Part shown: in pieces, positions 1-8,655 of the stretch
Layout of the letters: each line of letters starts with the position of its first letter
Position numbering within the stretch: position 1 is the first letter of the stretch
Assembly (NCBI GenBank): GCA_015259305.1
Contig: JABZGO010000007.1
Coordinates: 1 to 23,323 of the forward strand
Reading direction: 5' to 3'
Source: Alloprevotella tannerae
Lineage (GTDB): Bacteria; Bacteroidota; Bacteroidia; Bacteroidales; Bacteroidaceae
DNA length: 23,323 nt
Program-made: the position numbers and the translations under genes
The notes under the pieces: model-generated
The model's input: only the letters and a program-made list of their open reading frames with translations
What the model was told of the DNA's origin: nothing
Database searches by the model: none

Positions 1-18
1 ACCAAGGATAACCTATAT

Positions 19-3000
19 ATGAAAAGAGCATTACTACTACTATTGCCTATGTTATTAGGCGCAGGTAGTCCAAACTGTGCACAAGCCCAGCAAACAAGCA
101 CTTATAAGCATAAGGCTTTGATTTACGATGTGGCAGACGGAGAGGCAGCGGTTTATGGCTACCTTCGATACGACACAAAGTATCGCACGAATGGTTTGAC
201 TACATTCCGAACGAACACACCCAGCACCTATTCCTTAATCAAAGACTATGGCAATATTCCCGGCAAAACGCCAATTTTTACTGCCGGAACATACGTTGGA
301 AAAGATTATCTTGCATACGAAACGACACTGTATGCAAACGTACTTATGCCTTACGCCTTTAGCGTCATCGACCCAAGTACAGGAGCTTGCGAGCGGAAGA
401 GCGTATTCCCCGAAGGTGCACCGATACTTATCTTGGACGAGATGACCTATGATCCGAAGACGGACAGAATCTTCGGCGTACACTACGATACAGATCGCTT
501 CACGACTGATTTATATGAAGTGAACCGAACAACTTATGCCATCAATAAGGTTGCGGCCATCAACGACGCCCTTTTTACGCTCTCTGCGGAGAATGGCTAC
601 TTATATGCGATCATATCTGATGAAGCTTTTACCAAGTCTACCCTTGTCAGAATAGACGAAAAAAGCATTGACGCCGGAAAGCAAACTTGCACAATGGTCA
701 ATGTAAGTCCGGCGGAAGGCACCGGAATCAGTATAGGCAATTATAGCCAATCAATGGAGTTTGACAAAACTACACATCGCCTATGGTGGACAGCACAAGC
801 TGCCGACGGCAAAGCCTATCTGGTAGAGTTGAATCCTGAAACAGGAAAGGCGATCACGCAGACACACATAGATGGTGACTTGCAGTTGCTCTCTATGGCT
901 ATCCCTTATCAGTATGTAGCTGAAGAAGCCCCCTCTTATGTGAGGAATCTTACTGTAAAAGCGGGAGAACTTGGCGCGAACAATGCTACGTTGACTTGGA
1001 CAACCCCGAACACCGACTATAGCAATAAGTCTCTTGCAAGCATTGACGGAATCAGAATCTACCGCAATGACCAACTTGTTCAGACAGTATCAACGACTGA
1101 AAAGGGCAAAAGTATGGACTGGACTGACACGGGTCTTGCAGAAGGCAACTATATATATAAGGTAGTGCCCTACAACCAAAAGGGCGATGGTATATATAAG
1201 GAAGCATCAGCTTTCGTAGGTGAAGATGTGCCGGGCGCACCAGTAAATGTTCAACTGACTACCAACGACACAAAAGGCACCATTACTTGGAGTGAGCCTG
1301 CTATGGGCGCTAATAAGGGCTATTACGACAAGGCGACACTCACTTACGACGTAGTGCGTATGCCGGACAATGTGACGATTGCAACCAAGACGACGGCACG
1401 CTCCGTTGAGGATCAAGTAACCGTACACGCAGGCTACAGCTATGTTGTTACGGCCTACAGCAAAAAAGGGAAAGGCCTCTCTGCTACTTCCAACACTGTA
1501 GCTTATGGTTCATCGGGAAGCATTCCTTTCATCTCTGATTTGAAGACCAAAGACGAAGTTGACAGATGGACAGTCCTCGACAACAATAATGACGGTATGA
1601 CTTGGAAGTTTGATCCTACCACGTCCTCAGCTTTCTATGATCGTAGCGAGAAGAATGCAGACGACTGGTTGGTATCACCTCCACTCTCATTCAATAAAGA
1701 GAAAAAATATCAGTTGCGTTATACTTACTCTACCGCCAATTGGGTTAACCCCGATGATCACAAGCCGGTTATGGAGAAGATGAAAGTCTTCTACGGCACA
1801 ACGCCAACCGCAGCGGGTCTTACAACGATGATCGTAGATTTGAAGGAGTTCCATACTGCTTCTGAGACTTACTACTATGGTAAGAACACCTTCAGTGTAG
1901 ACGCAAGCGGCAACGGACACGTAGCATTCCAAGCTTGTTCAGATGCTATGCACGGTCGGATATATCTTAAAGATGTATCATTACGCGAATATAGTGAAAA
2001 GGATTTGAGCCTTAAGGATCTTTCTGGTTCTGCTACAGCCAACTGCGGCGTAGAGCAAGTTTTCGTAGCAACCATTAGCAATGAGGGTTCTAAGGCGGTA
2101 AGCAACTATACCGTTCAACTCATCAACGCAGACACGAATGAAGAACTTGCTTCTGCTGCCGGCGTAGCTGTTGCTCCCGATGCAACGGGCACAGTGCCTA
2201 TCAAATGGATACCGGCGACAGAAGGTGATATAAATGTGTCAGCACGCGTCATTTTAGAAGGCGACACCTACCCGAAAGACAATACTTTTGCGTCATCAAT
2301 CAAAGTTAAAGTGGCGGCTAAGGATGCAAGCAAATGGCTGACGATCAACACAGATGAGTCTTATGGTTGGTACTCTCCCTTCTTCGTCTCTATGCCTTAT
2401 TCACAAGCACAGTGTCTTTATATGGAGGACGAAATCCAAAAGAAAGACATTAGCTTCGTAGCTATGCAGGTGAAGTATAATGGTAAGGCTAAGAACGAAT
2501 TTACGTTCCCGGCAAGAATCTATATGAAGAAGACCGACCGCACCAACTTAATCTCAGACGACAATGAGTACATCGGCGTCTTTGAAGAAGGTGATTGGAC
2601 AAAGGTATTTGATGGCAACATTACGATCTCTGGTCAAAAGGAAGGCGAAGACTTGCAGATTAAGTTTGATACGCCATTCCACTACACCGGCGGCAATCTG
2701 AATATGAAGTTTGAAGCGCTTGCAGGCGGAAAACGCCTTATGCCTAATCAGCATCCGGAATGGCACTTGAAAGAAATTGTAGGCAAGCCTCGCACGGCAC
2801 ACTATGATGGCCAAACGAGCAACATAAAAGAGTCAGAAATCTTCCCTTCGCCCTATGTTCCTTTCATGATGTTGGAATATAAAGATGGTAACACTTCCGG
2901 TATGCTCTCTATAGGTGGAGAAGGACTGAACATTTATCAGAACGGCAACGTGCTCTACCTCTCATCAGTCTGTGATAAGATTGACTTATTCAGCACTTCC

Positions 3001-3129
3001 GGCGCACTCGTAGGCACAGCGAACCATACGGATCGTCTCCAGCTGACTTCGCTTTCCTCCGGTGTATATGTATTGAAGGTAAATAAGAAAGGTCACGTAC
3101 AAACGCTAAAAATTGTATTGAAACGATAA
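19..3129 (+). CDS. Large multidomain T9SS-secreted surface protein (FnIII, adhesin-type jelly roll, type A sorting domain)
   Basis: 1036 aa. A Sec signal peptide covers about residues 1-24 (MKRALLLLL... ending CAQAQ). Residues about 40-300 have short 'LWWTAQ...YLVELNPETG' blocks that look like beta-propeller blades. Two fibronectin type III-like domains follow (about 303-400 and 403-500, the second starting DVPGAPVNVQ). A choice-of-anchor-J/cleaved-adhesin-like domain spans about 502-656 (DDWLVSPPLSF...). A CARDB-like Ig domain covers about 660-768, then an unassigned beta-rich region. The last ~75 residues are a T9SS type A sorting domain (IDLFSTSGALV ... SGVYVLKV). From the families, it should cross the inner membrane by Sec and the outer membrane by T9SS, and probably acts as an adhesin or scaffold; I see no protease catalytic motif. 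It is a clear paralogue of the gene at 3413, sharing domain order and the 'PDNV' FnIII block. The ATG lies near the window edge, so its promoter is not visible. The ligand is unknown. Confidence 0.9.
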   Translation: MKRALLLLLPMLLGAGSPNCAQAQQTSTYKHKALIYDVADGEAAVYGYLRYDTKYRTNGLTTFRTNTPSTYSLIKDYGNIPGKTPIFTAGTYVGKDYLAYETTLYANVLMPYAFSVIDPSTGACERKSVFPEGAPILILDEMTYDPKTDRIFGVHYDTDRFTTDLYEVNRTTYAINKVAAINDALFTLSAENGYLYAIISDEAFTKSTLVRIDEKSIDAGKQTCTMVNVSPAEGTGISIGNYSQSMEFDKTTHRLWWTAQAADGKAYLVELNPETGKAITQTHIDGDLQLLSMAIPYQYVAEEAPSYVRNLTVKAGELGANNATLTWTTPNTDYSNKSLASIDGIRIYRNDQLVQTVSTTEKGKSMDWTDTGLAEGNYIYKVVPYNQKGDGIYKEASAFVGEDVPGAPVNVQLTTNDTKGTITWSEPAMGANKGYYDKATLTYDVVRMPDNVTIATKTTARSVEDQVTVHAGYSYVVTAYSKKGKGLSATSNTVAYGSSGSIPFISDLKTKDEVDRWTVLDNNNDGMTWKFDPTTSSAFYDRSEKNADDWLVSPPLSFNKEKKYQLRYTYSTANWVNPDDHKPVMEKMKVFYGTTPTAAGLTTMIVDLKEFHTASETYYYGKNTFSVDASGNGHVAFQACSDAMHGRIYLKDVSLREYSEKDLSLKDLSGSATANCGVEQVFVATISNEGSKAVSNYTVQLINADTNEELASAAGVAVAPDATGTVPIKWIPATEGDINVSARVILEGDTYPKDNTFASSIKVKVAAKDASKWLTINTDESYGWYSPFFVSMPYSQAQCLYMEDEIQKKDISFVAMQVKYNGKAKNEFTFPARIYMKKTDRTNLISDDNEYIGVFEEGDWTKVFDGNITISGQKEGEDLQIKFDTPFHYTGGNLNMKFEALAGGKRLMPNQHPEWHLKEIVGKPRTAHYDGQTSNIKESEIFPSPYVPFMMLEYKDGNTSGMLSIGGEGLNIYQNGNVLYLSSVCDKIDLFSTSGALVGTANHTDRLQLTSLSSGVYVLKVNKKGHVQTLKIVLKR

Positions 3130-3136
3130 AGATTAA

Positions 3137-3175
3137 GACTCTCTGCCGGTCAGAGAAGAGACAAGGCAGAGAGTC
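3137..3175 (+). terminator. Hairpin after the first T9SS cargo gene, likely terminator
   Basis: A perfect 11-bp stem, gactctctgcc (3137-3147) against ggcagagagtc (3165-3175), encloses a 17-nt loop and begins 8 nt after the stop codon. It is followed by A/T-rich sequence without a clean T run. It may therefore be a weak terminator or an mRNA 3'-end stabiliser rather than a strong intrinsic terminator. Confidence 0.6.
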
Positions 3176-3304
3176 ATATCTATTTGATATTGGGGCGACT
3201 TTAGCATGATTACATCACGCGCCGTAACGCTTCTGACGAAATGATGAAAGAGAAAAATCTCAGCTCTCATTTGTTTAGCTAACAATATCCAAATGACGTT
3301 TAGG

Positions 3305-3324
3305 TAAAGTCAGACTAAAGTCAG
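3305..3324 (+). promoter_or_regulatory. Paired direct repeat TAAAGTCAG upstream of the cargo operon
   Basis: TAAAGTCAG occurs at 3305-3313 and again at 3316-3324. The 11-bp start-to-start spacing puts both copies on one face of the helix. The 8-base core CTAAAGTC also appears in inverted orientation at 3197-3204 (gactttag). The pair lies about 90-108 bp upstream of the ATG at 3413. I found no clear TAnnTTTG box in this gap. Tandem sites one helical turn apart are typical of dimeric activators such as response regulators; the assignment here is inference. Confidence 0.3.
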
Positions 3325-3412
3325 CCCATGCAAACATCAACAATGAGTCACCTCTTTTAGTTGGAAAAGAAACATCAAATATAACAATTAATCACTTTTA
3401 ATCCTAAGAGAT

Positions 3413-6400
3413 ATGAAACACCTCTATTTAGCAAGTCTTGCATTAGCAACACTGTCTGCTTTACCAGCATCCGGACAGATGAATGCAAGAAAGTTTCCCT
3501 CCGTCTGGGACAAACCGATGCTAACATCTGCCCCGCAGATGCCGCTCCAGACCCCACAGGCGATCGACGACAAGTCGAGGGGTATTACTATGTATGCTGG
3601 CCAGTTAGTAAGTCAGAACAAAAAGCGTGGTTGGATAAAGTTCTATACGGGCAAAGCCGCTGACTATATCACTATAAAGAACTTTACGCCGCCAAATGAT
3701 CAGGTTCAATCTCACGGTATATACTGCTCAGCATATGACGGAAAAGATTGTTATGCCGTTTTTGCTCAGTCTTACACTTATGGCGTAGAACCGCTGTACT
3801 TTGCAAAATTAAATGTAGCTACAGGCGATACCACAACCATCTACACCTTTAATAAAAGTGAACAAAGCTCTTGGTACAGGGGATATGACATTTATACTTT
3901 GGCTAACAACCCTAACACTCAGGAATTGTATGGCCTTGGCAAAAATTATGAGACGAAGATCATTGATGGAGAAGAACAAGTTGTAAAAGGTTACTCCACA
4001 ATCTATACTTTCAATAAAACTACCGGGGAAATTACAAAAGTTCAAGACTTAGACCTCGTATACTACAACTTCTGCTTCGACTATGATGGAAACTGTTACA
4101 TGCTTCGTCCGAAAGCAAAGAGTGCTTCTGACCAAACCGTGGTAGGTACAGAACTCGTTAAGTTCGACTCAGACTTCAATATCGTTTCTGTGGTAGAATG
4201 TAAGAGCCAATGGGGAGAGACATATATCCAAAGATACTTTGGCACAATGAGCTTCGACTTTACTACGGGTGATCTTTGGTGGATTCCGGTTGGCGACCAT
4301 GGCGCAACAACGCTTTATAACGTAAATGCAACAACCGGTATTTATGAGGGCAAGTCATGGTTTAGCCTTGGCAACTCATTTGTTGGTCTTACCATTCCTT
4401 ATATGATAGCAGATTCACGTTTGGCAGCAGCTCAAGTATCTCAGATTGACGTACAAGCTGATGTTAATGGTGCTATGGTAGATACCGTTAAGTGGGTTAA
4501 CCCGACTAAGGCTTGGAACAAGAGCGAGCTTACTGAATTCAAAGAAGTATTGGTTTATCGTAAGAAACAAAATGTAGCGACGACCGAACTCACACCGACT
4601 TCAACGCTACTTTCTGCTGAAAATGCAGATCTTATTGGAACAGTAGAGGCTACGGGCAAGATGGGCCAAGCTATGCAATTCGTAGACACGAACCCCCACG
4701 CTGGAATCAACACCTATTATGTAGTTCCATCACGCGTTACCGGTGAGAAAGGTGTACCTGATAGTATCCGCTGCTTTATGGGTGTAGACGTTCCCGGAGC
4801 AGCTCAAGATATCCAACTGAAGAGAAAAGGCACAGGCCTTGAATTGACCTGGAAGGCTCCGACCAAAGGTTTAAACAATGGTTATATCAAGGAAAACGAG
4901 CTGACCTACACATTGACACGTTTGCCCGACAATGTCGTGGTTGTTAAAGATCTTAATGCAACAACTTACGAGGACAACACGCTTGGTGAGCAGCAAAAAT
5001 ACTCTTACAGAATTCAGGCTAAGAGCCAAGCCGGTGAAGGTGCCATTGCAGAGTCTGAAGGAATTATGGCCGGAAGTGCGCTCACTACGCCGATCGACTT
5101 GAAGTTCAATACGCAAGATGATGCAAATCGCTGGTACAGCCCCAACAACCACGCTATCTTCTTCTACTATTGTGGTGGATACGATGAAGACTCGAAGTGT
5201 ATGATTGGCTATAGCAACTACCAAGAGGCTGAAGGCTTCCTCACTTCTCCCCCGCTCAAACTCGAAAAGGGTAAGACATATCGCATTACCACTGACTTCT
5301 ATGCACATCAAAGAGCTACTCCATTCGATTTGAAACTTACTATGGGCACAAATAGTGAAGATCTAACGAATGCTACGGTTCTCCGTGAAGAGAAAGATTT
5401 CTCTTATCCTGACATGTATACTCGCGAGAAACTCGAGGATATGTTTACTGCACCTGAAGATGGTACATATTATTTCGGCATGTCTATTGCTACGCACAAC
5501 CAATACAATAGCTTCCGTCTCTATGGTATTAACGTAGACTATGTTGCTGAAAACGACTTAAAGGCCTTCTCTCTTGATGGCATCCAAGAAGCAGTTGTAG
5601 GCTACGACAACAAGTGCACAGTTAAGGTCCGCAACGTAGGTTCTAAAACACAGAAGAAATACAGCATCAAAGTATACTGCGATGATGAAGGAACGAAGAC
5701 GCTTGTTGGCGAAACAACGAATGTTCCTGAATTGGCTGCTGGTAAGATGGCAGACGTTCCCGTTACATTCAATCCCACGAAGGATGGCGTATTCAACTTC
5801 TTTGCTGTTGTAGCACTCGATGGCGACCAAGAGCATAGCAACGATACAACCACTGTTGCACGTATCAGAGTAAGCCCGAAAGGTACCACGCCTTGGACAA
5901 ATATCGTAAATGGTGACGACAAAGGCGAAGATACGCACGGACCTTGCACCAACAGCGACACTTACGAAAGAACGCAATCTATCTATTTGGCATCTGAAAT
6001 CAATGCTGATAAGGATGGCTTCATCTCTCGTTTGGGTTACCTCTACACTTCAAATAGCAACTTGACAGATAGAACAGAACCATTCAAGGCTAAGATTTAT
6101 CTTGCTCTGACAGATAAGGACCAATTCACGTCAGCTTACTCTCAATGGCTGGCGCCTGAGGAAATGACGCTTGTATATGATGGCACATTCACACTTGAAC
6201 CTGGCGTTGACAATATTATGGCCTTTGACCTTGATACTCCGTTTAAGTATGACAAGACAAAGAACCTTATGGTTGTCTTTGATAAGGAAGGTGCAGTACC
6301 ATCTAATTTGATGTTCTGTGCATTGTACAAGGTCTTCCACGACACGTCAAACGCCATCTATCGTAAGTTGGAATTTGCTGAGGCATCACCATTCAGCGCG

Positions 6401-6700
6401 ACTAAATCACACGCATACAACTCAGTTCCGGTTCTCTATCTCGGATTTGGAGTTAATAACAACATCAACAATGCATACGTTGCAGGCGAAACATTCTTCT
6501 ACAACGCTAACAATGGCATGATGAACTTTGGTAAGGATGTTAAGGTTGCCAACATATATACGGTTGATGGTAAACTTGTGAAGACGTTCAACAACGTAAG
6601 CAACAAGCAAGTAAAACTGGATATGCCGACAGGTCTGTATATCGTACGTACGATAGCTGCAAATGGAAAGGCATCTAGTATGAAACTTAATGTGAAATAA
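3413..6700 (+). CDS. Large multidomain T9SS-secreted surface protein, paralogue of 19-3129; first gene of a three-gene operon
   Basis: 1095 aa. The signal peptide is about residues 1-22 (MKHLYLASLALATLSALPASG). The layout matches the upstream paralogue: a propeller-like N-terminal region to about 335 (including 'LWWIPVGDHG'), FnIII-like domains at about 336-456 and 458-555 (GVDVPGAAQDIQ..., LPDNVVVV), a choice-of-anchor-J-like domain at about 557-710 (EGFLTSPPLKL), a CARDB-like Ig domain at about 713-820, a beta-rich region, and a type A sorting domain in the last ~75 residues (VANIYTVDGKLVKTF ... GLYIVRT). The stop is 3 bp before the next ATG, so translation of the next gene is probably coupled. 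From the families, this is a T9SS cargo, secreted or anchored at the surface. Its place beside a near copy suggests tandem duplication followed by divergence. Substrate or ligand is unknown. Confidence 0.9.
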   Translation: MKHLYLASLALATLSALPASGQMNARKFPSVWDKPMLTSAPQMPLQTPQAIDDKSRGITMYAGQLVSQNKKRGWIKFYTGKAADYITIKNFTPPNDQVQSHGIYCSAYDGKDCYAVFAQSYTYGVEPLYFAKLNVATGDTTTIYTFNKSEQSSWYRGYDIYTLANNPNTQELYGLGKNYETKIIDGEEQVVKGYSTIYTFNKTTGEITKVQDLDLVYYNFCFDYDGNCYMLRPKAKSASDQTVVGTELVKFDSDFNIVSVVECKSQWGETYIQRYFGTMSFDFTTGDLWWIPVGDHGATTLYNVNATTGIYEGKSWFSLGNSFVGLTIPYMIADSRLAAAQVSQIDVQADVNGAMVDTVKWVNPTKAWNKSELTEFKEVLVYRKKQNVATTELTPTSTLLSAENADLIGTVEATGKMGQAMQFVDTNPHAGINTYYVVPSRVTGEKGVPDSIRCFMGVDVPGAAQDIQLKRKGTGLELTWKAPTKGLNNGYIKENELTYTLTRLPDNVVVVKDLNATTYEDNTLGEQQKYSYRIQAKSQAGEGAIAESEGIMAGSALTTPIDLKFNTQDDANRWYSPNNHAIFFYYCGGYDEDSKCMIGYSNYQEAEGFLTSPPLKLEKGKTYRITTDFYAHQRATPFDLKLTMGTNSEDLTNATVLREEKDFSYPDMYTREKLEDMFTAPEDGTYYFGMSIATHNQYNSFRLYGINVDYVAENDLKAFSLDGIQEAVVGYDNKCTVKVRNVGSKTQKKYSIKVYCDDEGTKTLVGETTNVPELAAGKMADVPVTFNPTKDGVFNFFAVVALDGDQEHSNDTTTVARIRVSPKGTTPWTNIVNGDDKGEDTHGPCTNSDTYERTQSIYLASEINADKDGFISRLGYLYTSNSNLTDRTEPFKAKIYLALTDKDQFTSAYSQWLAPEEMTLVYDGTFTLEPGVDNIMAFDLDTPFKYDKTKNLMVVFDKEGAVPSNLMFCALYKVFHDTSNAIYRKLEFAEASPFSATKSHAYNSVPVLYLGFGVNNNINNAYVAGETFFYNANNGMMNFGKDVKVANIYTVDGKLVKTFNNVSNKQVKLDMPTGLYIVRTIAANGKASSMKLNVK

Positions 6701-6703
6701 AAT

Positions 6704-8644
6704 ATGAACTCTATCAGAAAATTTATTTTTCTGTTATCGCTTACAAGTCTCTCCATGATTGGGGGAGACTTGTTTGCTCAAACAGAGAGCGACAATTTGT
6801 TCCATTTAGCTCCTTTGAGCCCTTCGGACCGCGAAATGGCAGCGCCGACTTCAGGCAGTGAGAATATGCATATCGGCTACTGCACCATTGAGCCTAGTCG
6901 TGGACTCATTGCGCAGATAACAGGAGAACACACTTATCACGCGGCGGTCTATTTCCCGGCAGAGCTGTTAGACAAATATGTTGGCAATAAGATCGACTCT
7001 ATCGAGTTTGCCATCAAGCCTAAACGTGGACATTTGGTAGAATACTTCATTTGTACTGACTTGAAGAACCCAAGAGAAAGTACCCTGGTACAAGGCTCAT
7101 CTACGTCCTACTCTGAAGGTTGGAACAAGAAAAAGTTTCCTAAATCGCTCACAATCAAAAAGGGAATGAACCTCTACATTGGCTATATTCTATATTTGAA
7201 TGCCGATGAGATGTACGACTGCCTATTGTTTGATGAGAGTCCTTACTCGCTAACGAAAAAGAATTGGTACGGCTATGATGGCAACTGGTTCAGCAACACG
7301 GCTGCGATCGGTAAGAACATTTGTATTCGTGCAGTCTTGTCAGGGCAGAATGTTCCTAACAATGACATTTCCTTGATTCGCTTAGCACCCGAGGACAACG
7401 GATATTATATTGAGCAGAATAAGCCTAAATCATACGTGGCTTATATTCAAAACAATGGCACTGCGCCGATCACATCTCTGTCTCTTTCGGTTTCTGCCAA
7501 AGGTGTACAAAGCAAAGAAGTAACACTCAACGGATATAACATTCCTAATAATGTACCACAAAAGATCGTCCTCGATAATGTCTCTGTACCGGTTGAGGGC
7601 AACTTTGTTGGCACTTTCACGGTAACGAAGGTCAATGGCTCGACAGACCCCGACATGAATGATAATGCAGCAAGTCTCAGAGGCTATGCGATGAAGGAAG
7701 GCTCGGAGCCGGTTGAGCGCACTGTACTTTTCGAGGAATTTACATCTGAGGGCTACAAAGAATGCGCCATTGCAGATAGCGTATACACCAAAGCTATTGG
7801 TCAGCGTAAGGATGTAATCCGCGTAAAGCACCACTTAGACTACAAATCTCATCAAGATCAATTCCGCATTGCAGCAGATAAGGATTACGAAGCACTCTAT
7901 GGTGAATCGAAGACCTTTGTTCCTGCAATCTGCGTTGACCGCCTTGCAATCAGCGGACTTGAAGATCCGGGACCTGCCTACTTCATTGCCAACGATACGG
8001 TTGTTACTAATCTGATCGGACTTGCAAAGTCTGAATACTCCTTTATTACGCTGACTGCCGCCCCTCAACTTAGTGCAGATGGCAAGCAGATAAATGTTAA
8101 GGTTAGTGGACATGCCGGCACTAATGAGATGCCTTTGCAAACTGACTTGCGTCTGACGACTTGGCTTGTAGAAGACAACATTCAGAGCACACAGCAAGCC
8201 GGACGAGCAAACTTCACACAGAATGGCGTCTTACGAGCTGTGCTCAGCAGTAGCGCTTGGGGTGACAATTTAGATATCTCAAACTACGACTTTGAGAAAA
8301 ACTATACGATTAACGTAGACCCCAAATGGAACGTAGCCAATATGCGTGTTGTTTCATTCGTTAGCAATTATGAAGCAAATGTTTTGAAACGCGGCCTCTA
8401 TAATGCGACGCAAGCTGCAGTCTCAGGCACTTCCGGCATCAATTCACAAGCAAATAATGCAGGCAATAAGATGATCAGCGTTATAAATGGCAGTTTGATT
8501 CTTCCTCAAGGTTATCATCTTGTTGGTGTCTATGATATGTCTGGACGCTGTATTAGTGCGAAACAATTAGGCTATGGTCTCTATGTAGTAAGGGCTACTG
8601 ATGGCCAAAATGTGATTACACAAAAAATTAGTATCAACCACTAA
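6704..8644 (+). CDS. Omp28-like T9SS cargo with degenerate thioredoxin-fold active site
   Basis: 646 aa; signal peptide about residues 1-25 (ending GGDLFAQ). The N-terminal domain (about 45-215) is related to that of the next gene: both carry 'YFPAELL/YIPAEIS', a 'GWNKKKF/GWNEVKL' block and 'YIGY'. A CARDB-like Ig region covers about 225-330. A thioredoxin-like Omp28-type domain (about 340-430) opens with VLFEEFTSEGYKEC. Aligned with EEGTGTWCGYC of the downstream protein, the first active-site Cys is Tyr351 and only Cys354 remains. The cis-proline loop is kept (FVPAICVDR, Pro407). The C-terminus (LVGVYDMSGRCI ... GLYVVRA) is a type A sorting domain. The gene lies 3 bp after its upstream neighbour and 11 bp before the next. 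Loss of the CxxC makes disulfide exchange unlikely; a structural or binding role is inferred. Confidence 0.85.
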   Translation: MNSIRKFIFLLSLTSLSMIGGDLFAQTESDNLFHLAPLSPSDREMAAPTSGSENMHIGYCTIEPSRGLIAQITGEHTYHAAVYFPAELLDKYVGNKIDSIEFAIKPKRGHLVEYFICTDLKNPRESTLVQGSSTSYSEGWNKKKFPKSLTIKKGMNLYIGYILYLNADEMYDCLLFDESPYSLTKKNWYGYDGNWFSNTAAIGKNICIRAVLSGQNVPNNDISLIRLAPEDNGYYIEQNKPKSYVAYIQNNGTAPITSLSLSVSAKGVQSKEVTLNGYNIPNNVPQKIVLDNVSVPVEGNFVGTFTVTKVNGSTDPDMNDNAASLRGYAMKEGSEPVERTVLFEEFTSEGYKECAIADSVYTKAIGQRKDVIRVKHHLDYKSHQDQFRIAADKDYEALYGESKTFVPAICVDRLAISGLEDPGPAYFIANDTVVTNLIGLAKSEYSFITLTAAPQLSADGKQINVKVSGHAGTNEMPLQTDLRLTTWLVEDNIQSTQQAGRANFTQNGVLRAVLSSSAWGDNLDISNYDFEKNYTINVDPKWNVANMRVVSFVSNYEANVLKRGLYNATQAAVSGTSGINSQANNAGNKMISVINGSLILPQGYHLVGVYDMSGRCISAKQLGYGLYVVRATDGQNVITQKISINH

Positions 8645-8655
8645 TAACAATCATC

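Noticed and set aside
5558..5977. Antisense ORFs of 119-139 aa within the second cargo gene
   Set aside because: Shadow frames of a strongly supported gene, Cys/Val-rich, without a plausible start region or domain.
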